Source of the DNA: Lachnospiraceae bacterium
GTDB taxonomy: Bacteria; Bacillota; Clostridia; Lachnospirales; Lachnospiraceae
DNA length: 8,433 nucleotides
Reading direction: 5' to 3'
Assembly: GCA_009774345.1 (NCBI GenBank)
Contig: VSNR01000186.1
Location: 1 to 8,433, forward strand
Shown: in pieces, positions 1 through 6,045 of the stretch
Position numbering within the stretch: position 1 is the stretch's first letter
How the letters are laid out: each line of letters opens with the position of its first letter
Translations under genes and position numbers: made by a program
Notes under the pieces: model-generated
The model's database searches: none
What the model was told of the DNA's origin: nothing
Seen by the model: only the letters and a program-made list of their open reading frames with translations

Positions 1-21
1 CAATGTCTTACCCCACATTTT

Positions 22-41
22 TACCGGATAATTTCGTCCGG
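22..41 (+). terminator. Small hairpin in non-coding DNA upstream of the atpG remnant
   Basis: Perfect 6-bp inverted repeat ACCGGA (22-27) and TCCGGT (36-41) around an 8-base loop, followed by TTTTAATTT. This fits a weak rho-independent terminator for something left of the window. It could equally be a subterminal hairpin of a mobile element, since the ATP synthase coding similarity starts only about 35 bases later. The stem is short and the T tract is interrupted, so the functional call is weak. Confidence 0.35.
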
Positions 42-88
42 TTTTAATTTGAGGCTAAGCTCACGGATTCAGGATTATATATACAAAT

Positions 89-505
89 ATGAAAAACAGT
101 ATGACGACAGAGACCAAAATGACGCGGCTGCTCCCATTTCTGCCGGACAATTTTAAGCAGGACGGCGTGGAGAGCGTGCAGCCATGGGAAGGTGATGATA
201 CAGGGATGTTTCAGGGCGAGCTTCTGTTAAAGCCGTCCCCGAATGCGGTGCTTGACAATATCCTTCCTGACTGCGTGATGGGATATATTTACGGCGCACT
301 TATCGAAGCCTTTTGCAGTGAGCAGAATGCCCGCATGATGGCAATGGAGGCTGCCAACAAAAGCGCCGCAGAGATGATTCGCGAACTGTCGATCGAGTAC
401 AACAGGGTGCGTCAGGCGATGATCACACAGGAGATCACGGAGGTCATCTCGGGCGCAAAGGCACAGAAGAAAAAGAAGAAGGCGAAGAAAAAGGAGGAAA
501 AATGA
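89..505 (+). pseudogene. atpG: ATP synthase F1 gamma subunit, C-terminal half only (5'-truncated)
   Basis: C-terminal half of the F1 gamma subunit, the central stalk that rotates inside the alpha/beta ring. The 138 readable codons match the family from just before the MTRLLPF region to the end. They include PSPNAVLDNILPD, the IYGALIEA/ARMMAM helix and ITQEITEVISGAKA, which satisfies the gamma signature [IV]-T-x-E-x2-[DE]-x3-G-A. Full-length gamma is about 285-295 residues, so roughly the first 155 are missing, including the N-terminal helix of the coiled coil. The similarity seems to extend a few codons upstream of ATG 89 (IIYTN), but in-frame stops lie at 29-31, 50-52 and 56-58, and ATG 89 has no ribosome binding site. 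The protein ends in an unusual lysine-rich tail. The stop overlaps the atpD start (ATGA). Family identity is certain; that it is a broken gene is strongly inferred. Confidence 0.88.
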
Positions 506-1911
506 CGTTGAATAAGGGAAAAATCATACAAGTCATGGGCCCCGTCGTAGACGTTGCATTTGAGGACAATGAGCTTCCTTATATAAAAGATGCCTTAGAA
601 GTTACCTGCGAGGGAAAACGCCTTGTGATGGAGGTAGCACAGCATATTGGCGACAATACCGTGCGCTGCATCATGCTGGCGGCAAGCGAGGGACTTTGCA
701 GGGACATGGAAGTAACAGCTACAGGCAAGGGAATACAGGTTCCAGTAGGAAAAAAGACATTGGGAAGGCTGTTTAATGTGCTGGGTGAGCCTGTTGACGG
801 CGGTGAGCCGCTTGACAAGGAACCGCACTGGGTCATCCACCGGGAGCCGCCGCATTTTGAGGAGCAGAGTCCTGTCGTGGAAATGCTGGAAACCGGTATC
901 AAGGTGATTGATCTGCTCGCGCCGTATGCAAAGGGCGGAAAAATCGGCCTGTTCGGCGGCGCGGGCGTCGGCAAGACGGTGCTGATACAGGAATTGATTC
1001 GAAATATTGCGACAGAGCATGGCGGATATTCTATTTTCACAGGTGTCGGCGAGCGCTCAAGAGAAGGCAACGACTTGTGGTCTGAGATGAAGGAATCCGG
1101 GGTTTTGGAGAAAACAGCGCTTGTGTTCGGACAGATGAACGAACCGCCCGGAGCGCGTATGAGGGTTGCGGAAACAGGGCTTACGATGGCAGAGTATTTC
1201 CGTGATGAGGAACACCAGAACGTTCTATTGTTTATTGATAATATTTTCCGTTTTGTGCAGGCAGGCAGCGAGGTGTCCGCACTCTTGGGCCGTATGCCGT
1301 CAGCGGTAGGCTACCAGCCAACACTTGCCACCGAAGTCGGGGAGCTGCAAGAACGCATCGCCTCCACGGACAAGGGAAGCGTGACCTCTGTACAGGCGGT
1401 ATATGTGCCGGCAGACGACCTTACCGACCCGGCGCCGGCGACGACGTTTGCCCATTTGGACGCAACGACCGTTCTCTCACGAAAAATTGTAGAGCAGGGA
1501 ATCTATCCCGCCGTTGACCCGCTGGAATCCTCCTCGCGTATCCTTGAGGCGGAGGTTGTGGGGAAGGAGCATTACGAAACGGCACGGGCAGTTCAGGAAA
1601 TGCTTCAAAAATACAGAGAGCTACAGGACATCATTGCAATCTTAGGCATGGAGGAGCTTTCGGACGATGACAAGATTACGGTGTACCGCGCAAGGAAGGT
1701 ACAGCGTTTCCTGTCACAGCCATTCCATGTGGCGGAGAATTTTACCGGCGTCAAGGGAAAATACGTTCCGATTGCCGAGACCATCCGCGGGTTCAAGGCG
1801 ATCATAAGCGGGGAGATGGATGACTACCCGGAGGCAGCATTCTTCAATGTCGGCACGCTGGATGAGGTGATTGAAAAGTCACTGAATCTGCTGCAATCAC
1901 AACAGTCCTAA
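502..1911 (+). CDS. atpD: ATP synthase F1 subunit beta
   Basis: Catalytic subunit of F1, which makes or hydrolyses ATP at the alpha/beta interface on the cytoplasmic side of the membrane. The 469 codons are full family length. Visible elements are the N-terminal beta barrel (about 1-80), Walker A GGAGVGKT (152-159), the catalytic glutamate in GVGERSREGNDL (E184), Walker B VLLFIDN (241-247, D246), SALLGRMPSAVGYQPTLATE, YVPADDLTDPAPATTFAHLD (301-320) and the alpha/beta signature PAVDPLESSS (336-345). The DELSEED loop reads EELSDDD (384-390). All catalytic residues I can check are present. The start is set by AAGGAGG at 491-497, which lies inside the end of atpG. The ATGA overlap with the gamma stop implies translational coupling. 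It is followed after 33 bases by atpC, the normal G-D-C order. The sequence does not show whether the enzyme uses H+ or Na+, because the c-ring gene is outside the window. Confidence 0.98.
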   Translation: MTLNKGKIIQVMGPVVDVAFEDNELPYIKDALEVTCEGKRLVMEVAQHIGDNTVRCIMLAASEGLCRDMEVTATGKGIQVPVGKKTLGRLFNVLGEPVDGGEPLDKEPHWVIHREPPHFEEQSPVVEMLETGIKVIDLLAPYAKGGKIGLFGGAGVGKTVLIQELIRNIATEHGGYSIFTGVGERSREGNDLWSEMKESGVLEKTALVFGQMNEPPGARMRVAETGLTMAEYFRDEEHQNVLLFIDNIFRFVQAGSEVSALLGRMPSAVGYQPTLATEVGELQERIASTDKGSVTSVQAVYVPADDLTDPAPATTFAHLDATTVLSRKIVEQGIYPAVDPLESSSRILEAEVVGKEHYETARAVQEMLQKYRELQDIIAILGMEELSDDDKITVYRARKVQRFLSQPFHVAENFTGVKGKYVPIAETIRGFKAIISGEMDDYPEAAFFNVGTLDEVIEKSLNLLQSQQS

Positions 1912-1944
1912 TCTGTAAGGGCTGTTCAATTATGGAGGGTTGAT

Positions 1945-2361
1945 ATGGGTACATTTGACTTGAAAATACTGGCGACCAACAAGGTGTTTTATGACGGAAA
2001 ATGCAAAATGCTTGTCGTACCCGCACTCGACGGGGAACTTGCAGTGATGGCAAACCATCAGAATATGGTTGTTGCCACGACAATTGGCGACATACGGTTT
2101 CAGGAGGCCGAAAGCGACGAGTGGCACACGGCAATCGTCGGCATCGGTTTTGTGCATATTGCCAACAACCGCGTGACGATGCTGGTGGACACGGCGGAGC
2201 GCCCAGAGGACATTGACGCAGCGCGCGCAAGAGAAGCATACGAACGCGCACTGGAACAGTTGCAGCAAAAGCAAAGCATTCAGGAGTACCATGTGTCACA
2301 GGCATCGCTTGCAAGGGCAATGCACCGCCTGAAAAAGAGCACAAGACAGATTGTCGATTAA
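1945..2361 (+). CDS. atpC: ATP synthase F1 subunit epsilon
   Basis: Epsilon subunit, part of the central stalk. It connects gamma to the c-ring and can inhibit ATP hydrolysis through its C-terminal helices. The 138 codons are normal length. Residues 1 to about 85 form the beta-sandwich, with the family pattern FDLKILATNKVFYDGKC, GELAVMANHQNMV and IGFVHIANNRVTMLVDTAE. The charged, alanine-rich remainder (about 88-138) is the two-helix domain. GGAGGG at 1934-1939 lies five bases before the ATG. It is the last gene of the operon: the stop is followed within ten bases by a strong hairpin terminator. Confidence 0.96.
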   Translation: MGTFDLKILATNKVFYDGKCKMLVVPALDGELAVMANHQNMVVATTIGDIRFQEAESDEWHTAIVGIGFVHIANNRVTMLVDTAERPEDIDAARAREAYERALEQLQQKQSIQEYHVSQASLARAMHRLKKSTRQIVD

Positions 2362-2369
2362 AAATGGAA

Positions 2370-2408
2370 AAAAATGGCGTCTCTATCAAAGACAGAGATG
2401 CCATTTTT
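2370..2408. terminator. Bidirectional rho-independent terminator between atpC and the LysM gene
   Basis: A 15-bp stem pairs 2370-2384 with 2394-2408, with one G-T pair, around a 9-base loop. On the + strand it ends in five Ts after GCCA and closes the atp operon. On the minus strand GCCA is followed by seven Ts, and the hairpin begins 14 bases after the LysM gene stop. One hairpin therefore serves two convergent transcription units. The minus-strand T tract is the better one. Confidence 0.93.
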
Positions 2409-2422
2409 AGCATTAAAAATAT

Positions 2423-3397
2423 TTAACGGTCCAGAATCCGCTCCCGCGCAGACGGTTTTTTGGCAGCATATTTTTCTGAAGAAAGCTCTTCAAACAACGC
2501 ATTCAGATACGTATCGACCCAGACAAAGGAATTATGGATGCCTGAAACCGCCCATGGCTCGCAGGGCGCGATCTGGATATTGTAGCCGTTTACCGAGCAT
2601 GTGTCCTGTCCGTTCTCTCCCAGCTCCTCAAAGCTTGCAAGCATGTAGCGCACGAGATCCTCCACGTCCTCCTGAACATCAAACCCTGTAAACTCCGCCT
2701 GAATATGATCTGTCTGGCAGATGCCCTCGCACACATAGTATTTCAGGATATCATCAGGCTGATAGACATAAGTGAACAAATACAGCTTCCGCCCATCCTC
2801 AGCTTCATATTCATGAAATGCCAGATCAGAAACCTTACGGTCAAAATTCTTTTGTACATAAGACGCGATCGTCTGTTTTGTTTTTTCCCAGTCTGCCAGC
2901 GCTTTTTCTCCCTGTGGCTCCTTATCCCGGATAAGACAGATCACTTCGCCTTCGCTTCCGTACATAGCGCAGTTTGCAAAGGCTTCACCAGACTCTAAGA
3001 TGCCAAACGACACCCTTTTCTCTGTGCCAAAGCGGTATTCTGGCGTCTCTATGCCATTATCACCGGTGCGCTTCTTCACATAAACAGTTCTCGCAACTTG
3101 CAGGCGCATCTGCGGATAGATGAGATCAGGGTCCGCGATCAGCGCTGCATTCTGCCTTGCAAGCTGCATATACTGCGCCCCGTCTCCCAGCAGTTTTTCT
3201 GAGATTGTCCAGAGACTGTCCCCCTCACGGACCTCGTACTCGTCCATTTTCTCGATGAGCGCTGTGTAATCCCCTCGCTCACCCGCTGGCACCTCATAGC
3301 GCGTCCTGTACTCATCCGCCGCGCACACTGTCTCAGGATTAGCGAAGACAAGCATACACACCGCCATGATTCCCGCGATCTTTTTATGTTCCCCCAC
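2423..3397 (-). CDS. Secreted LysM-domain protein with uncharacterised C-terminal region
   Basis: A 324-residue exported protein. It has a Sec-type signal peptide (lysines at 5-6, hydrophobic 7-19, likely cleavage near VCAA/D at 27-28). A LysM domain (about 54-101) follows, with the typical YEVREGDSLWTISEKLLGDG, a Q-LARQNA helix and PDLIYPQMRLQV; LysM binds peptidoglycan or chitin-type glycans. The remaining ~220 residues have no domain I recognise; four scattered cysteines and a tyrosine/aspartate-rich YVYQPDDILKYYVCEG region are visible. The GTG start is supported by AGGAGG seven bases upstream and by the position of the signal peptide. The first 14 bp overlap the end of the upstream membrane-protein gene, so the two are almost certainly co-translated. 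A cell-wall-bound partner of that protein is plausible but is inference. Confidence 0.88.
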   Translation of the reverse strand: MGEHKKIAGIMAVCMLVFANPETVCAADEYRTRYEVPAGERGDYTALIEKMDEYEVREGDSLWTISEKLLGDGAQYMQLARQNAALIADPDLIYPQMRLQVARTVYVKKRTGDNGIETPEYRFGTEKRVSFGILESGEAFANCAMYGSEGEVICLIRDKEPQGEKALADWEKTKQTIASYVQKNFDRKVSDLAFHEYEAEDGRKLYLFTYVYQPDDILKYYVCEGICQTDHIQAEFTGFDVQEDVEDLVRYMLASFEELGENGQDTCSVNGYNIQIAPCEPWAVSGIHNSFVWVDTYLNALFEELSSEKYAAKKPSARERILDR

Positions 3398-4355
3398 TCG
3401 CCTTCCTCCTCTCTTTCATAAACTCCCAGACGCTCGCCTCCTTCCCAAGCCAGAGATTCTGCTGCAAATCCTTGCACTCAAGAACCTCTCCTGCTGCCTC
3501 AGACGCATCATACCAACTCCAAAAGTCAGAGTCCGTCCTGTACTGCATCAGTTCCTCTCCTGTAAAAAATGTACTGAAACTGGTATCTCTAAATTCGGGA
3601 TTCGCCACCCTGTAGATTGATTTGGGATCATAAGAAAATCCAATCACGAAATCTTTGTTCTCATCCATATAAAAAAACGGCTCAAATACAAACTCCTTCT
3701 CCGCCTCGGTATCCTCCCCCAGAAACCACGAGAGAACCGTCTCGCGGGTATCTGCATCATTTACAATCAGACTGCCATAAGCACCCTCTTCTTCCACGCG
3801 CCCACACCAAAGCTTCATAAAGTCATCATTCATCTGAAACACCTCTGTAAGCAGGTATGGTTTCCCGGTGATCAGGCTGATGTTTGCCGCCCGCTGTGTT
3901 TTATGTATATAATAGACAGGTGACACCGGTGCATAGAGTTCCTCAAACGATACACTCAGCAAATACTGGCTGTGATAGGGCACCTCACAGTGCACGTCAC
4001 TGCAAAAGATCTGGTATTCCTTTTGTAGCTCCTTCACCGCTTCATTTGGAAAAAAGTGCCAGTAGTCGGCTTTCTCCATCGCTGTATGATACAGAAGCTC
4101 GTTGACTGCCTCTGCCTGTTCTTCCTCAATCCCTGACAGCACAGGATACTCTACTGTCAGCACATCCCAGTAATCATACTGCTCTGAGTACTCCACATAA
4201 TACTGTTTTTTCTGCACTGTATACTCCTGATATCCCTTTGGCGTTCTAGTCTGGAACACCAAGGATACCCCTGCAAGCACTCCTTCTATCATCAGCAGAA
4301 TCAGCAAGACCACCACTTCTGCCGGCACGCATTTTTTCTTTTGTTCTTCGTCCAT
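3384..4355 (-). CDS. Membrane-anchored protein with DUF3298/RsiV-like extracellular domain
   Basis: 323 residues with a short charged cytoplasmic start (MDEEQKKK), one transmembrane helix (about 12-34) and a large predicted extracellular part. The pattern VEYPVLSG...AVNELLYHTA (about 68-92), then a beta-rich stretch with YLLSVSFEELYAPVSPVYYIHK and ANISLITGKPYLLTEVFQ, resembles the DUF4163/DUF3298 layout found in RsiV and PdaC-type proteins: 'yPqisG', 'iN', 'S(v)...y...H', 'fdl.tGk.l.l.dlf'. That match is by eye and only moderate. The cytoplasmic part is far too short for an anti-sigma domain, so this is not RsiV. It is first of a two-gene unit with the LysM protein. A G-rich ribosome binding site (GGGGGAA) lies about ten bases before the ATG. 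An 11-bp repeat block upstream suggests regulated expression. Confidence 0.72.
   Translation of the reverse strand: MDEEQKKKCVPAEVVVLLILLMIEGVLAGVSLVFQTRTPKGYQEYTVQKKQYYVEYSEQYDYWDVLTVEYPVLSGIEEEQAEAVNELLYHTAMEKADYWHFFPNEAVKELQKEYQIFCSDVHCEVPYHSQYLLSVSFEELYAPVSPVYYIHKTQRAANISLITGKPYLLTEVFQMNDDFMKLWCGRVEEEGAYGSLIVNDADTRETVLSWFLGEDTEAEKEFVFEPFFYMDENKDFVIGFSYDPKSIYRVANPEFRDTSFSTFFTGEELMQYRTDSDFWSWYDASEAAGEVLECKDLQQNLWLGKEASVWEFMKERRKASGGT
3405..3410 (-). promoter_or_regulatory. Ribosome binding site fixing the GTG start of the LysM gene
   Basis: AGGAGG on the minus strand, seven bases from GTG at 3397-3395, within the last codons of the upstream gene. It supports GTG over the in-frame ATG further in, which would remove the charged start of the signal peptide. 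Confidence 0.82.
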
Positions 4356-4367
4356 ATTCTATTTTCC

Positions 4368-4415
4368 CCCGTTTTTATACGCACTTCATATATTTTCCAT
4401 TCTATGAAAAACGGG
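4368..4415. repeat. 9-bp inverted repeat flanking the putative -10 of the membrane-protein/LysM unit
   Basis: CCCGTTTTT at 4368-4376 is perfectly complementary to AAAAACGGG at 4407-4415, with 30 bases between. The loop holds the start region of the downstream transcription unit, including the candidate -10 TATAAA. The spacing is long for a terminator and there is no T tract after the second arm on the minus strand, so an operator or chance are the main options. Confidence 0.4.
4374..4379 (-). promoter_or_regulatory. Candidate -10 element for the membrane-protein/LysM unit
   Basis: TATAAA on the minus strand, about 20 bases before the ATG at 4355. No acceptable -35 lies at 16-18 bases, which would fit an activator-dependent promoter using the phased repeats at 4415-4447. 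TATATG (4387-4392) and TAGAAT (4399-4404) are alternatives. Confidence 0.35.
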
Positions 4416-4458
4416 CATCAAAATTGTATCAAAGTTGCATCAAAGTTGCATCATCTTG
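4415..4458. repeat. 11-bp phased direct repeat (about 3.5 copies), candidate activator/operator site
   Basis: Units GCATCAAAATT (4415-4425), GTATCAAAGTT (4426-4436) and GCATCAAAGTT (4437-4447), then a partial GCATCATCTTG (4448-4458), are head-to-tail without gaps. The 11-bp period places every copy on the same helix face. The block lies just upstream of the membrane-protein/LysM unit and runs over the MATE stop codon (4451-4453). Tandem sites at about 11 bp are typical of OmpR/PhoB-type response regulators. The repeat is seen directly; its binding role is inference. Confidence 0.75.
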
Positions 4459-5815
4459 TCAAGTCCTGCACCCATTTATATTTGCGGAAGCGCGCCATCA
4501 CCCACGGAATTTTCCCCACTTCATCGAGGCAGGTGCAGGCATAGACTGCAAGGGGCGACCAGTGCAGCACAAACGCCCCGGCAAGCGCGAGCGGAATCGC
4601 GATAAACCACATACATACAATCAGGCTGTACATATCAAACAGCGTATCCCCGCCGCCGTCCAGCACCCCATTGATCGTGACGGTATTGACACAGCGCCCG
4701 ATCATATAGACAGCCATAATCACCATCATTCCAGTCAGATATCCTCTCGCCTCGTCTGTCAGGATCACCATCCGCACGACAAACGGTGTCACCGCAAGCA
4801 CAAGCGCCGTGGACAGAAAGCCAATGACATATGAAATATTCTTGAGTTTTACACCATACGCTTTTCCCCGCTCAAGACGCCCTGCCCCCAGCTCATTGCC
4901 AACCATAATGCCCGCCGCACTGCCAATGCCATTGCACATACAGCAGATCAAATCGCGGACAACCGCAGCTACAGAGTTTGCCGCAGCGGCATTTGTCCCC
5001 ATGTGCCCCATAATCGCCGTGTACGATGTAAAGCCGATTCCCCAGCACAGCGAACCGCCCATGAGCGGCAGACACTGCCTGATAAAGTCCGCCTTTAGCT
5101 GTCTGGGCTGTCTCAGAAACCGTCCGAGCGCCGGGCGGATGTAGGATGCGCCCGCCGACACCGACACGCAGAGCACCAACTCAATGACGCGCGAGACTGT
5201 GGTAGCAAGCGCCGCTCCTCTTGCCTGCATTCTGGGTGCACCGAACAATCCGAATATAAAGACTGCATTTAGGCAAATGTTTAGAATCACTGCGCAGCAG
5301 CTGATCAACGCGCCCGGCTTGATATGTTCTGACACTTTCATGGTCGTCAGATAACACTGCGATATCCCTGTCAGCAGATAAGACCAGCCCGCAATGCGCA
5401 GATAGTCGCTGCCAATCGCAATCAGCGCCTCATCCTTGGCAAAAATATGCATGAGTTGCTCTGGCATCAGCTCACATGCCGCAAAAAACAGAATCGACAC
5501 AATCCCACAGAACCGAAGCATTAAATTAAAGAGGTCTTCGAGCGTGCGCCTGTCCCCTTTTCCCCAATACTGTGCACCGAGAATAGCGCCCGCCGCTGTC
5601 GCTGCGGAGAGGAACATGTTCTGGACAAACTGGATCTGTGTCGCCAGTGAGACGGCTGTCATCTCATCCTGCGCGACCTTTCCAAGCATCAGCGCATCCC
5701 CCGCCGCGACGGAGGCGAGCATCAGGCTCTGAAGCGCAATCGGAAAGGCAAGCCTTGTCAGATTTCTGTAAAATTCTTTTTTGTTGATCAGTACTTTCTG
5801 CGTTTTCTCACTCAT
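4451..5815 (-). CDS. MATE family efflux transporter
   Basis: Multidrug and toxin extrusion family transporter. These integral membrane antiporters export organic cations or other small compounds using H+ or Na+ gradients. The 454 residues match the usual ~450 and show about twelve hydrophobic segments in two homologous halves. Family hallmarks are LAFPIALQSLMLASVAAGDALMLG near the start, AILGAQYWGKGD in the first half, and VGNELGAGRLERGKAYG and NGVLDGGGDTLF in the second; the usual GxLRGGGDT has D for R here. I place the start at ATG 5815-5813, with AGGAAGG eight bases upstream, and not at the in-frame TTG 5869, which falls inside the promoter. It has its own promoter and no hairpin terminator, so read-through into the next gene 95 bp on is possible. 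The substrate cannot be told from sequence. Confidence 0.95.
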   Translation of the reverse strand: MSEKTQKVLINKKEFYRNLTRLAFPIALQSLMLASVAAGDALMLGKVAQDEMTAVSLATQIQFVQNMFLSAATAAGAILGAQYWGKGDRRTLEDLFNLMLRFCGIVSILFFAACELMPEQLMHIFAKDEALIAIGSDYLRIAGWSYLLTGISQCYLTTMKVSEHIKPGALISCCAVILNICLNAVFIFGLFGAPRMQARGAALATTVSRVIELVLCVSVSAGASYIRPALGRFLRQPRQLKADFIRQCLPLMGGSLCWGIGFTSYTAIMGHMGTNAAAANSVAAVVRDLICCMCNGIGSAAGIMVGNELGAGRLERGKAYGVKLKNISYVIGFLSTALVLAVTPFVVRMVILTDEARGYLTGMMVIMAVYMIGRCVNTVTINGVLDGGGDTLFDMYSLIVCMWFIAIPLALAGAFVLHWSPLAVYACTCLDEVGKIPWVMARFRKYKWVQDLTR

Positions 5816-5823
5816 AAAATCAT

Positions 5824-5830
5824 CCTTCCT
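5824..5830 (-). promoter_or_regulatory. Ribosome binding site fixing the MATE start
   Basis: AGGAAGG on the minus strand, eight bases before ATG 5815. It decides between this ATG and the upstream in-frame TTG at 5869, which has no such site. Confidence 0.8.
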
Positions 5831-5851
5831 CTCTGCTTTGTCATATCCCTC

Positions 5852-5880
5852 AGTATAGTGGACTTGCAAAACAATATCAA
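5852..5880 (-). promoter_or_regulatory. Sigma-A-type promoter of the MATE gene
   Basis: On the minus strand, -35 TTGATA (5880-5875) and -10 TATACT (5857-5852) are separated by exactly 17 bases. Each differs from consensus by one base. Transcription would start near 5845, giving a leader of about 30 bases. Confidence 0.82.
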
Positions 5881-5936
5881 CCCTTTATAGAGCTTTTTCA
5901 AATATCTCAACTGTTCACTTTGTTCCTGTTACGAGT

Positions 5937-5994
5937 AAAAAGCTATTCCAAAAAAGCTATTCCAATCAGCTATCCAATGCAGTATAATAGCTAT
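5937..5994. repeat. Tandem 14-bp repeat and AGCTAT motifs overlapping the DUF4272 promoter
   Basis: AAAAAGCTATTCCA occurs twice back to back (5937-5950 and 5951-5964), without mismatch. A shorter copy AGCTATCCAA follows at 5968-5977, and AGCTAT recurs at 5989-5994 within the palindrome ATAGCTAT. An inverted AGCTTTTT sits at 5891-5898. The second repeat overlaps the -35 and the last motif abuts the -10, so a repressor or regulator site is plausible. Confidence 0.7.
5960..5988 (+). promoter_or_regulatory. Promoter of the DUF4272 gene
   Basis: A perfect -10 TATAAT (5983-5988) with TTCCAA (5960-5965) at 17 bases as a poor -35. The start would be near 5995, about 50 bases before the ATG. The weak -35 lies inside the tandem repeat, which suggests regulation by the protein binding there. 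Confidence 0.6.
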
Positions 5995-6045
5995 ATCATA
6001 TGCAAAAAAATTCAAATGAAAATTAATTAGAAAGGATGAATCCCG

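Noticed and set aside
461..505. Programmed slippage at the A-runs ending atpG.
   Set aside because: The runs are short and interrupted by G, and the ATGA overlap explains coupling to atpD without a frameshift.
579..1070. Long minus-strand open frames within atpD (579-1070 and 595-1020).
   Set aside because: They are antisense to a highly conserved gene, with low-complexity serine/proline-rich or cysteine-rich translations and no ribosome binding site.
1844..2413. Minus-strand open frames across the atpD end and atpC.
   Set aside because: They read through the terminator and oppose two well-supported genes; the translation resembles no family.
2374..2998. Plus-strand open frames opposite the LysM gene (2374-2691, 2705-2998).
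   Set aside because: The opposite strand encodes a signal peptide, LysM domain and good ribosome binding site; the first frame also starts inside the terminator stem.
3384..4355. The membrane protein as the anti-sigma factor RsiV.
   Set aside because: Only about 11 residues are cytoplasmic and there is no sigma factor gene next to it.
4368..4415. The 9-bp inverted repeat as a terminator for the MATE gene.
   Set aside because: The loop is 30 bases and no T tract follows the second arm on the minus strand.
4415..4458. The 11-bp repeats as a CRISPR array.
   Set aside because: Units are contiguous without spacers and far too short.
4424..4834. Plus-strand histidine-rich open frame opposite the MATE gene end.
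   Set aside because: It is a shadow of MATE codons, without a start signal.
5813..5869. Longer MATE protein starting at TTG 5869.
   Set aside because: The TTG lies in the spacer of the -35/-10 promoter, so it would not be transcribed; ATG 5815 has AGGAAGG at good spacing.
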